Shown here piece by piece: positions 43,533 to 52,393 of a DNA stretch of 64,000 nucleotides; the stretch's first letter is position 1, and every line of letters begins with the position of its first letter. A program made the position numbers and the translations under genes. The notes beneath the pieces were generated by a model. The model made no database searches, was not told the DNA's origin, and worked only from the letters and a program-made list of their open reading frames with translations. Origin of the DNA: Oscillospiraceae bacterium (GTDB lineage: Bacteria > Bacillota > Clostridia > Oscillospirales > Ruminococcaceae); the NCBI GenBank assembly GCA_021199335.1, contig JAJQIG010000046.1:1-64000 (forward strand), in the 5' to 3' direction.

Positions 43533-44489
43533 ATGCCAAAAAATGTTGAGGAGTCGGGGTTTAAGTATAACCGTGTTCTTGTAATTTATACACGGCTTAT
43601 GAATGGAGAGGTTATTAATAAGGCGGAGGAGGCAAAACGTTTCGGAGTTGCGCTTCGTTCAATACAACGTGATATAGACAGCCTGAGATGTTTCTTTGCG
43701 GACAGAGCAGCTAAAGGCGAGCTTGAAAAAGAGCTTGTTTATGACTCGAAGCTGAATGGGTACTACCTTAAAACAAAGGATGATCAATCCCTTACCAACA
43801 GTGAAATATTAGCTGTCTGCAAGATTCTCCTGGAAAGCAGGGCGTTCTGCAAGAGCGATATTACGCCGATTCTTGAAAAGCTGCTGAACAACTGCGTTCC
43901 CAAAAGCAAGCAGGGTACATTTAAGGAGCTTATTTCCAACGAGCTTTTTCATTACGTTGAGCCAAGGCATGGCAAGCATTTTGTTGAATCCCTATGGGAA
44001 ATAGGCGAGGCTGTCAGTGGGCATAGGGTTATGGAAATAAACTACGAAAAGCAGGATGGCAGCGTTGTTGAGCGGAAAATTCAGCCTGTGGGAATAATGT
44101 TTTCCGAGTTTTATTTTTATCTTACGGGATTTATTGAAGGAATTGATAGGAATGCGGAATTCAGTAACCCCGATGATATTTTCCCGACAATCTACCGAAT
44201 AGATCGAATCAAAAGCTTCAGGGCAACGGAGGAGTGCTTTGATATTCCCTACCGTGACAGATCCGAAGAGGGTGAATTTCGCAAGAGAGTGCAGTTTATG
44301 TACGGCGGCAGACTCAGGAGGATAAGGTTCATATATAAAGGGAAAAATGTCGAATCCGTCCTTGACAGACTCCCCACTGCAAGGGTCATCGAAAAAACCG
44401 ATAATGGCTGCCTAATCACCGCAGAAGTCTTTGGCGATGGCGTAGATATGTGGCTCAGAAGTCAGGGGAACCTGCTGGAGATGGTGTGA
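43533..44489 (+). CDS. WYL-domain transcriptional regulator
   Basis: 318 residues from ATG 43533 (MPKNVEESG), after GGAGTG. The N-terminal HTH reads NKAEEAKRFGVALRSIQRDIDSLRCFF. The WYL domain is at about 150-230 (INYEKQDGSVVERKIQPVGIMFSEFYFYLTGFIEG). A WCX-like C-terminal domain follows (GGRLRRIRFIYKGKNVESVLDRLPTA). WYL regulators often sense nucleic-acid ligands and control anti-phage systems. Here the gene is divergent from the XRE gene and close to the McrBC-like pair, but a direct link is not shown. Confidence 0.92.
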   Translation: MPKNVEESGFKYNRVLVIYTRLMNGEVINKAEEAKRFGVALRSIQRDIDSLRCFFADRAAKGELEKELVYDSKLNGYYLKTKDDQSLTNSEILAVCKILLESRAFCKSDITPILEKLLNNCVPKSKQGTFKELISNELFHYVEPRHGKHFVESLWEIGEAVSGHRVMEINYEKQDGSVVERKIQPVGIMFSEFYFYLTGFIEGIDRNAEFSNPDDIFPTIYRIDRIKSFRATEECFDIPYRDRSEEGEFRKRVQFMYGGRLRRIRFIYKGKNVESVLDRLPTARVIEKTDNGCLITAEVFGDGVDMWLRSQGNLLEMV

Positions 44490-44547
44490 TTGTAAAACCG
44501 ATGTTTAAAAATCACTGCCGCAATGGGGTGCGCTATTCTAATTATAA

Positions 44548-44585
44548 AAAAACGGACAGAGTTGTACCTCGTCCGTTTTTCTTTT
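44548..44585 (+). terminator. terminator of the WYL gene
   Basis: A 10-bp stem AAAAACGGAC / GTCCGTTTTT with a 13-base loop, followed by more T. Confidence 0.88.
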
Positions 44586-44690
44586 ATAAAATATTCCCGA
44601 ATTACTGTTTTACCCTTAAATATGTCCAATACAGACATTTTTATATCATAGGGTATGTCTGTTTATCGGTCTGCTGACCTTTAAAAGCCC

Positions 44691-45440
44691 TTATACCAAA
44701 ACCTTTTCGTTCGCCGTTTCATTTGCGCCTTCAATTTTTTCACGAATGGACTGCATTTTCATGTCAATGCGGTTTGTTTCATCTGAACAGATGCGAAGCT
44801 CATCCTCAAGCTCCGCAGAAAGCTGCGGGTCAAGATTTTTCTTGTATCGAAGCTTATGCTCAAGGCTTGCCCAAAAGTCCATCGCAATTGTGCGGAGCTG
44901 AACCTCTACTTTCATGGGCTTTTTCTCATCGCTGAGGAAAATCGGAACCTCAACCACAAGGTGAAGCCCCCGATAGCCGTTTGGCTTTGGATTTTCGATG
45001 TAATCCTTGCGCCTGATAAGGGTTATGTCGTCCTGTTTAAGCAGACATTCCGCAAGAAGATAAATATCTGTCGGAAATGAGCAGATTACCCTTAATCCCG
45101 CAATATCGCTTATGTTTTCCATAATTGATGAGAATGTAAGCGGCAGATTCTTGCGAATCATTTTTTCGGCTATGCTTTCGGGAGATTTGATTCTGGCTTT
45201 GATTGTTTCGATAGGGTTGCGGTCATATTCCAAGGAAAACTGCTCGTTAAGCACGTTGAATTTCGTCTCAACCTCCATCATTGCACACCGATACCAAGCA
45301 TTAAGCTCCTTCCACAGTTTAAGGTTGTTCCCTGCAATGTTAATAAAGTCTTCTTTTGTTATTTCCTCATAAAACTTCGGAAAAGTTGATTCAAGCGGCA
45401 TAAGAAGCTTTGTTTCGGGATTTTGCGCATTGTTATTCAT
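44691..45440 (-). CDS. small alarmone synthetase (RelQ/YjbM-like GTP pyrophosphokinase)
   Basis: 249 residues with only the synthetase domain. Key blocks are RIKSPESIAEKMIRK (ATP side), DIAGLRVICSF, PKPNGYRGLHLVVEV and VEVQLRTIAMDFWASLEHKL. There is no hydrolase, TGS or ACT domain, so it is a small alarmone synthetase making (p)ppGpp from GTP or GDP, likely induced by stress. It lies 17 bases downstream of the SAH hydrolase gene and may share its transcript. Confidence 0.94.
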   Translation of the reverse strand: MNNNAQNPETKLLMPLESTFPKFYEEITKEDFINIAGNNLKLWKELNAWYRCAMMEVETKFNVLNEQFSLEYDRNPIETIKARIKSPESIAEKMIRKNLPLTFSSIMENISDIAGLRVICSFPTDIYLLAECLLKQDDITLIRRKDYIENPKPNGYRGLHLVVEVPIFLSDEKKPMKVEVQLRTIAMDFWASLEHKLRYKKNLDPQLSAELEDELRICSDETNRIDMKMQSIREKIEGANETANEKVLV

Positions 45441-45457
45441 ACATTCGGACCTCCGAC

Positions 45458-46708
45458 TCAGCCGTTCCAGCTGTTAAGATATTTTTCCTGCTTGTCCGTA
45501 AGGCTGTCAATTTCCATATTCCAGAATTTAATCTTACGCTCGGCAACCTCACGGTCGATATATTTCGGAACATCGATAACCATATCGCCGTCCTTGAGCT
45601 TGTCCTTATTTTTTACAAGGTGAAGTGCTGATAAAGCCTGAATTGCAAAGCTCATATCCATAATTTCGGCGGGGTGGCCATCACCTGCCGCAAGGTTTAC
45701 AAGCCTGCCCTCGGCAATAACGTTGATCCAATTCCCGTTTTTCAGTTTGTAGCCCATAATGTTTTTGCGCGCAACCTTTGTTTCAACGGCAATCCTTCGG
45801 AGGGCGTCAACGTCAACCTCAACGTCAAAATGTCCTGCGTTGCAGCAGATTGCGCCGTCCTTCATTACGTTAAAGCAGTCCTCGGTAATAACATCGCAGC
45901 AGCCTGTTACGGTGATGAAGAAATCGCCGATTTCAGCCGCTTTTTCCATTTTCATTACCTTGAATCCGTCCATAACCGCTTCCATAGCCTTTATGGGGTC
46001 GATTTCGGTTACAATAACCTCTGCTCCAAGACCCTTGGCGCGCATAGCAACTCCCTTGCCACACCAGCCATAGCCGGCGACAACAACATTTTTCCCTGCA
46101 ACAATAAGATTGGTTGTGCGGTTTATTCCATCCCATACTGACTGACCTGTGCCGTAACGGTTGTCGAAAAGATGTTTGCAGTCGGCATTGTTTACAAGAA
46201 CCATAGGGAATTTCAGTTCCTTTGCCTTATTCATTGCAATAAGGCGGATAATGCCCGTGGTTGTTTCCTCGCAGCCGCCGATAACTCCGTCTATTTTATC
46301 TCTGTATTCGTTATGGATAAGGTGAACAAGGTCGCCGCCGTCGTCAATAATGATATTTGGACCTGCTTCAATGACCCTCGATGTGTGGCGGTGGTACTCC
46401 TCGGGAGAGGCATTGTACCATGCGTAAACGTTAAGACCGTCATGAACAAGGGCAGCCGCAACATCGTCCTGAGTTGAAAGAGGGTTGCTCCCCGTCACAA
46501 ACATTTCAGCTCCGCCCGCCGCAAGAACCTTGCAGAGGTATGCCGTTTTTGCTTCAAGGTGAACCGAAAGAGCGATTTTGATGTTCTTAAATGGCTTTGT
46601 TTGGGAAAATTCAGCTTCAATGCTCCTAAGAAGCGGCATATTTGCTTTCACCCAATCTATTTTGATTTCTCCGTCCTTCCAAAGATTAACGTCACGGATT
46701 TCACTGTT
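45458..46708 (-). CDS. ahcY: adenosylhomocysteinase
   Basis: 416 residues from GTG 46708. AAAGGATTG lies 9 bases upstream. The ORF track's ATG start overlaps that site. Motifs are IALSVHLEAKTAYL, GGCEETTTGIIRL, the NAD fold VVAGYGWCGKGVAMRAKGLGA and the C-terminal MDMSFAIQALSALHLV. It splits S-adenosylhomocysteine to adenosine and homocysteine. GYGWCGKG resembles the short archaeal and Thermotoga-type forms more than the proteobacterial GYGDVGKG form. Some of those prefer S-inosylhomocysteine. Confidence 0.93.
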   Translation of the reverse strand, partial: NSEIRDVNLWKDGEIKIDWVKANMPLLRSIEAEFSQTKPFKNIKIALSVHLEAKTAYLCKVLAAGGAEMFVTGSNPLSTQDDVAAALVHDGLNVYAWYNASPEEYHRHTSRVIEAGPNIIIDDGGDLVHLIHNEYRDKIDGVIGGCEETTTGIIRLIAMNKAKELKFPMVLVNNADCKHLFDNRYGTGQSVWDGINRTTNLIVAGKNVVVAGYGWCGKGVAMRAKGLGAEVIVTEIDPIKAMEAVMDGFKVMKMEKAAEIGDFFITVTGCCDVITEDCFNVMKDGAICCNAGHFDVEVDVDALRRIAVETKVARKNIMGYKLKNGNWINVIAEGRLVNLAAGDGHPAEIMDMSFAIQALSALHLVKNKDKLKDGDMVIDVPKYIDREVAERKIKFWNMEIDSLTDKQEKYLNSWNG

Positions 46709-46744
46709 CACAAAAATCAATCCTTTCATAGCTAAACTGAGTAT

Positions 46745-46773
46745 ATTTTATCATATTATAATAAAAATTGCAA
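46745..46773 (-). promoter_or_regulatory. promoter of ahcY
   Basis: Minus strand TTGCAA (46773-46768), 17 bases, TAAAAT (46750-46745). Confidence 0.78.
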
Positions 46774-46792
46774 TAGAAACAAAACTTTGTCA

Positions 46793-46821
46793 TTGCATTT
46801 ACGGAAAAAATGTGTTATGAT
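46793..46821 (+). promoter_or_regulatory. promoter of the aldo/keto reductase
   Basis: TTGCAT (46793-46798), 17 bases, TATGAT (46816-46821), divergent from the ahcY promoter. Confidence 0.65.
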
Positions 46822-46859
46822 AAAAGGCGACTGAAAAAATGATGAAAGGAACTTGTTTT

Positions 46860-47852
46860 ATGTTTGTTGCGAATGAAAAAAGATACGATAAAATGGTATA
46901 TAACCGCTGCGGAAAAAGCGGCTTGAAGCTGTCAGCGGTTTCTCTCGGCTTTTGGCAGAATTTCGGAAGCAGAGGATGCTATGCGAATATGGAAAAAATG
47001 GTTCATACCGCATTTGACCTCGGTATTACCAATTTCGATCTCGCAAATAATTACGGAAATCCTTATAACGGCAGCGCAGAGGAAAATTTTGGAAGAATCC
47101 TTGACGGAATGAGGAGTTATCGAGATGAAATGTGTATCTGCACAAAGGCGGGCTACGAAATGTGGGACGGCCCATATGGGGACAAGAACGGTTCAAGAAA
47201 GTACCTTACAGCTTCGCTTGACCAAAGCCTTAAAAGAATGAAGCTCGATTATGTCGATATATTTTATCACCATATTTATGACAATGATACACCGCTAGAG
47301 GAAACTGCGCTCGCCCTTGATAATGCCGTAAGGCAGGGCAAGGCGCTATATGTCGGAATTTCAAATTACAATACGAAAAATACTGCTGAAATTATGGAAA
47401 TCTTTAAGGAGCTGCATACTCCGTTTGTTGTAAATCAACCGTCCTATGCAATGCTCAACCGTTGGATTGAACGTGACGGCTTGGATGAATTTGCAAAGGA
47501 AAACGGGGTGGGAATAGCCGTTTTCTCGCCGCTGTACCAGGGGCTTCTTACCAATAAGTATCTCAAGGGCATTCCCGAGGATTCAAGAGTCGGCAGGGGA
47601 GAAACATGGATAGGCAACGAAATTGACGATAAGATGATAAAGAAGCTTAATGAGCTTAACACAGTCGCTGAGGAGAGGGGACAGAAGCTGTCGCAGATGG
47701 CTCTTTCATGGGTGCTCCGCAATAAGGCGGTTACAACGGTTATTATCGGAGCAAGCCGCCCCGAACAGATTGTTGAAAACACCGCCTGCATTGAAAAGCT
47801 CGATTTCTCGGATGAGGAGATTTCAAGAATCGAAAAAATCCTTGCGGAGTAG
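46860..47852 (+). CDS. aldo/keto reductase, YghZ-like
   Basis: 330 residues from ATG 46860, after AAAGGAA; the earlier ATG at 46839 precedes the ribosome site. The catalytic tetrad is D60, Y65, K96 and H137. The start YNRCGKSGLKLSAVSLGFWQNFG and GISNYN motifs fit the YghZ/voltage-gated-channel beta-like branch, some of which reduce L-glyceraldehyde 3-phosphate or methylglyoxal with NADPH. The natural substrate cannot be read. Confidence 0.9.
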   Translation: MFVANEKRYDKMVYNRCGKSGLKLSAVSLGFWQNFGSRGCYANMEKMVHTAFDLGITNFDLANNYGNPYNGSAEENFGRILDGMRSYRDEMCICTKAGYEMWDGPYGDKNGSRKYLTASLDQSLKRMKLDYVDIFYHHIYDNDTPLEETALALDNAVRQGKALYVGISNYNTKNTAEIMEIFKELHTPFVVNQPSYAMLNRWIERDGLDEFAKENGVGIAVFSPLYQGLLTNKYLKGIPEDSRVGRGETWIGNEIDDKMIKKLNELNTVAEERGQKLSQMALSWVLRNKAVTTVIIGASRPEQIVENTACIEKLDFSDEEISRIEKILAE

Positions 47853-47888
47853 GAAAATATAGGCTTATTGCGAAAAGAGGTTTCTTTT

Positions 47889-48812
47889 ATGACGTTCATG
47901 ATTACATCGGCTACGGTTGCAACAATGCTTTTGTATGCCGTGTCCGGGTGGCTTGCCGTGCATTTCGGCAAGGTAAAGGAAAGCAGTATATCGTCCTTTG
48001 CATCATTCCTTATGTATGTGTGCCAGCCATGCCTGACGATTTACTGCTTCGGCAAGGTGGAATACAGCAGCGGGATTATCAAGAATATGCTCATTTTCTT
48101 CTGCATAACATTTATGCTTATGCTTGTTTCTATAGCGGTAACGGTTTTTGTTCTGAAAAAATTCGGCTCGGAGGTTAAGTACCGTATAAGCAGCCTCGCA
48201 ATGTCGCTCGGAAATTGTACGTTTATGGGGGTTCCGCTCGTTGAAGCGCTGCTCCCCGATTATCCCGAAGCTGTGGTTTATTCAAATGTGTATTTCTTCG
48301 GGATGAGCATTCTCTGCTGGACGCTGGCATCGTACCTTATAACGCAGGATAAGAAGTACATAAGCGTAAAAAAGGTTATCCTTAATCCCGCGGTGATAGC
48401 CGTGCTGCTTTCCGTTATTATGATGGTAACGGGCGTGGAACTGCCGAGTATAATTGACGATACGATAACAACACTCGGTAAAATGTCAACTCCGCTTTGT
48501 ATGATTGTACTTGGAATGAGACTCGCTTCTATTCCCGTAAAGCCGATATTTACCTCGGGGCTTCAATATGCATCGGCGGGTGTTAAGCTGATAATTTATC
48601 CCCTGACCGCATTGCTCCTCGGTATGATTATCCCAATTGAACCGCAAATGGCGCAGACCCTGTTTATACTTTCCTGCGCACCCTCGGCGGCGGTGGTGCT
48701 GACATTTTCCGAAATGCTTGGGGAGGGTCAGGATGTGGCGGCGAATAATGTTTTGCTCAGTACGATCCTGAGCGTTGTAACAATTCCCGTTATGATGCTT
48801 CTTGCAGGGTAA
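47889..48812 (+). CDS. AEC-family permease
   Basis: 307 residues from ATG 47889, after AGAGG. About ten membrane helices. The NCTFMGVPLVEALLP and SCAPSAAVVLTFSEMLG motifs mark the auxin-efflux-carrier family, known for malate, malonate or other organic anion transport in bacteria. It follows the aldo/keto reductase by 36 bases. The substrate is unknown. Confidence 0.88.
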   Translation: MTFMITSATVATMLLYAVSGWLAVHFGKVKESSISSFASFLMYVCQPCLTIYCFGKVEYSSGIIKNMLIFFCITFMLMLVSIAVTVFVLKKFGSEVKYRISSLAMSLGNCTFMGVPLVEALLPDYPEAVVYSNVYFFGMSILCWTLASYLITQDKKYISVKKVILNPAVIAVLLSVIMMVTGVELPSIIDDTITTLGKMSTPLCMIVLGMRLASIPVKPIFTSGLQYASAGVKLIIYPLTALLLGMIIPIEPQMAQTLFILSCAPSAAVVLTFSEMLGEGQDVAANNVLLSTILSVVTIPVMMLLAG

Positions 48813-48966
48813 CGATTGTGTCTGCTTTCGGCGGCCGCTGAAAAGGTTAACCTCAGTTTTTATCCATTTTGTAGAAAAATTTATTCCAAAGTCTAAAAAA
48901 ACATAACTGTGCGCATTATTTGAGCATTATGTATAAATTTATATGTCATATTCCACTCAAAAATAC

Positions 48967-48994
48967 TTGAAATTTAAAAAAATCATGTTATAAT
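48967..48994 (+). promoter_or_regulatory. pflB promoter
   Basis: TTGAAA (48967-48972), 16 bases, TATAAT (48989-48994). A leader of about 90 bases precedes the AGGAGG ribosome site. Confidence 0.72.
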
Positions 48995-49089
48995 ATATAT
49001 TGTAATAAAGATTGTCGGATGAACTTCATATAGTTTTTTTGACAATTACAATTAAGTTCTATATAATTTTTATTAGGAGGAAAACATAT

Positions 49090-51384
49090 ATGGTAAATTT
49101 TGATCAGTGGAATGGCTTTAAAGGCCGTCTCTGGAAAGAAGAAGTCAATGTAAGGGACTTCGTTCAGAAGAATTATACTCCCTATGACGGGGATGAGTCA
49201 TTTCTTGAAGGCCCTACAGAGGCTACTGATAAGCTTTGGGGAAAGCTCCAGGAGCTTATGATTGAACAGCGTAATAAGGGTGGAGTTCTCGATTGCGAAA
49301 CTGAGGTTGTAACAGGTCTTACCGCTTATGGTCCCGGATATATCGATGAGTCTATGAAGGACCTCGAAAAGATTGTCGGACTTCAGACCGATAAGCCTTT
49401 GAAGAGAGCGTTTATGCCTTACGGCGGTATCAAAATGGCTCAGCAGGCTGCCGAAAGCTATGGCTACAAGATTGATCCTAAGTACGACCAAATCTTCAAT
49501 GAGTACCACAAGACTCATAACCAGGGCGTATTTGATGCTTATACACCTGAAATCAGAGCAGCTCGTAACAGCCATATTATCACAGGACTTCCCGATACAT
49601 ACGGCCGTGGACGTATCGTAGGCGACTATCGCCGTGTTGCTCTTTACGGAATTGATTTCCTTATAAAGCAGAAAGAGGAGGATAAGGCTAACTGCGGCGA
49701 CGGAACAATGACCGATGATGTAATCCGCCTCAGAGAAGAGCTTTCCGACCAGATTAACGCTCTTAAGGGCATGAAGAAAATGGCTGAGGTTTACGGCTAT
49801 GATATTTCCCAGCCCGCAAAGAATGCTAAGGAAGCTGTTCAGTGGCTCTACTTCGGCTACCTCGCAGCTATAAAGACACAGAACGGTGCGGCAATGTCTG
49901 TAGGTCGTATCTCCACATTCCTCGATATTTATATTGACAGAGATCTTAAGAGCGGCGCTCTTACAGAGAAAGAGGCCCAGGAGCTTATCGACCATATGGT
50001 TATGAAATTCAGAATGGTTAAGTTCGCAAGAATTCCTTCTTATAACGAACTCTTCTCGGGCGACCCCGTATGGGCTACGCTTGAAGTCGGCGGAATCGGC
50101 TGTGACGGACGTTCGATGGTTACAAAGAATGACTTCCGTTTCCTCCATACTCTCGAAAATATGGGCCCTTCACCCGAGCCTAACCTTACGGTTCTTTATT
50201 CCTCCGCTCTTCCCGAAACATTCAAGAAGTATGCGGCTAAGATTTCCATTGACACAAGCTCAATCCAGTATGAGAACGACGATGTCATGAAGCCTGTATG
50301 GGGCGATGATTATTCTATTTGCTGCTGCGTATCCGCTACACAGACAGGTAAGGAAATTCAGTTCTTCGGCGCTCGCGCAAACCTTGCTAAGTGCCTTAAT
50401 TACGCTATCAACGGCGGCGTTGATGAAAAGCTCGGCGTTCAGGTTGGTCCTGCTTATCAGAAGATTACATCCGAATACCTCGACTATGATGAGGTTCTTA
50501 AGAAGTATACTGTAATGCTCGATTGGCTCGCAGGACTTTATGTAAATACTCTTAACCTTATCCACTATATGCATGATAAGTATTACTATGAAGCAGCTGA
50601 AATGGCTCTTATCGATACGGATGTAAGACGTACATTTGCAACAGGTATCGCAGGCTTCTCTCACGTTATCGATTCCCTCTCCGCTATCAAGTACGCTAAG
50701 GTAAAGGTTGTTCGCAGCGATGTTGAAATCAAGAACAAGAAGGGCGAGGTTATCGGCGTTGCAAAGGATGTTGCCACAAATTATATTGTTGAAGGCGACT
50801 TCCCGAAGTACGGCAACGATGACGACAGAGCTGACGAGATTGGCGTATGGCTCCTCAAGACATTCCTTGATATGATTAAGAAGAGACACACATATAGGGA
50901 TTCCGAGCCTACAACATCTATCCTTACAATTACATCCAACGTTGTATACGGTAAGGCTACAGGCGCTCTTCCTGATGGACGTAAGGCAGGCGCTCCGTTC
51001 GCTCCGGGAGCTAACCCCAGCTACGGTGCAGAGCAGAATGGCCTTGTTGCATCCCTTAACTCAACAGCTAAGATTCCTTATGTCTGGGCTCTTGACGGTA
51101 TCTCCAATACCCAGTCCATGAACCCTGAGGCTCTCGGCAACAATAAGCCCGAAAGAATCGACAACCTCGTTGCTGTAATGGATGGCTACTTTGACCAGGG
51201 CGCTCATCACCTCAATGTAAATGTATTCGGCAGAGATCTCCTTGAGAAGATTAAGGCTGACCCTAAGAATCCTGAGTATGCTAACTTTACAATCCGTGTA
51301 TCGGGCTACGCTGTACGTTTTGTAGACCTCACACCTGAGCAGCAGGATGACGTTATTGCCAGAACATTCCATGCTACAAGATAA
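49090..51384 (+). CDS. pflB: formate C-acetyltransferase (pyruvate formate-lyase)
   Basis: 764 residues from ATG 49090, after AGGAGG; the ORF track start adds 26 improbable residues. The active-site cysteines lie in SICCCVSAT (about C411-413). The glycyl radical is about G739 in RVSGYAVRF near the C-terminus. It converts pyruvate and CoA to acetyl-CoA and formate under anaerobiosis. Strong codon bias suggests high expression. The activating enzyme follows. Confidence 0.98.
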   Translation: MVNFDQWNGFKGRLWKEEVNVRDFVQKNYTPYDGDESFLEGPTEATDKLWGKLQELMIEQRNKGGVLDCETEVVTGLTAYGPGYIDESMKDLEKIVGLQTDKPLKRAFMPYGGIKMAQQAAESYGYKIDPKYDQIFNEYHKTHNQGVFDAYTPEIRAARNSHIITGLPDTYGRGRIVGDYRRVALYGIDFLIKQKEEDKANCGDGTMTDDVIRLREELSDQINALKGMKKMAEVYGYDISQPAKNAKEAVQWLYFGYLAAIKTQNGAAMSVGRISTFLDIYIDRDLKSGALTEKEAQELIDHMVMKFRMVKFARIPSYNELFSGDPVWATLEVGGIGCDGRSMVTKNDFRFLHTLENMGPSPEPNLTVLYSSALPETFKKYAAKISIDTSSIQYENDDVMKPVWGDDYSICCCVSATQTGKEIQFFGARANLAKCLNYAINGGVDEKLGVQVGPAYQKITSEYLDYDEVLKKYTVMLDWLAGLYVNTLNLIHYMHDKYYYEAAEMALIDTDVRRTFATGIAGFSHVIDSLSAIKYAKVKVVRSDVEIKNKKGEVIGVAKDVATNYIVEGDFPKYGNDDDRADEIGVWLLKTFLDMIKKRHTYRDSEPTTSILTITSNVVYGKATGALPDGRKAGAPFAPGANPSYGAEQNGLVASLNSTAKIPYVWALDGISNTQSMNPEALGNNKPERIDNLVAVMDGYFDQGAHHLNVNVFGRDLLEKIKADPKNPEYANFTIRVSGYAVRFVDLTPEQQDDVIARTFHATR

Positions 51385-51418
51385 GAATGATTTGAGCATA
51401 AAGTGAAAAAATAAAAAG

Positions 51419-51449
51419 TGGCAGGTATATTTTTACCTGCCATTTTTGT
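51419..51449 (+). terminator. terminator between pflB and pflA
   Basis: A 9-bp stem TGGCAGGTA / TACCTGCCA with a 6-base loop is followed by five T, 17 bases before pflA. It probably reduces pflA expression relative to pflB by partial termination. Confidence 0.82.
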
Positions 51450-51466
51450 GAAAGGAATGTTCTGAA

Positions 51467-52210
51467 ATGGAAGAAATAAAAGGTCTTATCCATTCTGTTG
51501 AAAGCTTTGGTTCCGCCGATGGCCCAGGAATAAGGTATATCTTTTTCCTAAGGGGCTGCCCGATGCGATGCCGCTACTGCCATAACCCCGATACATGGGC
51601 ATCTAAAACCGAGCCGGAGATTATGACGCCTGCAGAAGCATTTGAAAAGGCTGCGCGATATGAAACCTATTGGAAGAATAACGGCGGAATAACAGTTAGC
51701 GGCGGCGAGGCACTTATGCAGATAGATTTTGTTACAGAGCTTTTCAAAATCGCCAAGGGTAGGGGAGTCAATACTTGTATAGATACCTCGGGACAGCCGT
51801 TTACAAGAACCGAGCCTATGTTCGGCAAATTTAAGGAGCTTATTAAATATACAGACCTGTTCCTGCTTGATATAAAAGAAATTGACGATGAAAAGCATAA
51901 GCAGCTCACGGGCTGCTCAAATAAGAGTATACTTGATTTTGCAAAATTTCTCTCCGATGAGGGAAAACATATGTGGATTCGTTATGTACTTGTTCCAACC
52001 GTTACCGATGCGCAGGAGGATCTGGTTAAGCTCAGAGAATTTCTGGATACCCTTAAAACCGTTGACCGTGTCGAGGTTTTGCCTTATCATACGCTTGGCG
52101 TGTTTAAATGGGAAAATCTTGGTATAAAATATACTCTTGAGGGTGTCCCTACACCAACTCCCGAGGAAGTAAGCAGGGCGGAAGATATCCTCAGAGCGAT
52201 AAAAAGGTAA
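51467..52210 (+). CDS. pflA: pyruvate formate-lyase activating enzyme
   Basis: 247 residues. The radical SAM cluster motif CPMRCRYC (C31, C35, C38) is followed by HNPDTW, as in PFL activases, and there is a GG(E) motif ITVSGGEALMQ. It makes the glycyl radical on PflB using S-adenosylmethionine. Its position directly after pflB confirms the partner. Confidence 0.97.
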   Translation: MEEIKGLIHSVESFGSADGPGIRYIFFLRGCPMRCRYCHNPDTWASKTEPEIMTPAEAFEKAARYETYWKNNGGITVSGGEALMQIDFVTELFKIAKGRGVNTCIDTSGQPFTRTEPMFGKFKELIKYTDLFLLDIKEIDDEKHKQLTGCSNKSILDFAKFLSDEGKHMWIRYVLVPTVTDAQEDLVKLREFLDTLKTVDRVEVLPYHTLGVFKWENLGIKYTLEGVPTPTPEEVSRAEDILRAIKR

Positions 52211-52230
52211 AATTGCTGCCGATAATAATG

Positions 52231-52258
52231 CGAGCCGCTGAAAAAATCAGCGGCTCGT
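52231..52258 (+). terminator. hairpin after pflA, probable terminator
   Basis: A 10-bp stem GAGCCGCTGA / TCAGCGGCTC with a short loop. The T tract after it is weak (GTTACTC). Confidence 0.5.
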
Positions 52259-52289
52259 TACTCTGCGTAAATTATTTACAAGAAAACTG

Positions 52290-52318
52290 TTGAAAATGAA
52301 GAAAAAAAGGACTATAAT
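52290..52318 (+). promoter_or_regulatory. promoter of the MATE exporter
   Basis: TTGAAA (52290-52295), 17 bases, TATAAT (52313-52318). Between it and the gene, CCTTTGCC and GGCTAAAGG can form a hairpin just before the ribosome site. Confidence 0.75.
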
Positions 52319-52393
52319 ATTCACCCGAAGGTTTTATGAAAAAGTATAGGTATCCTTTGCCCTAATCGGCTAAAGGACTCGGAGAGGATGGTT

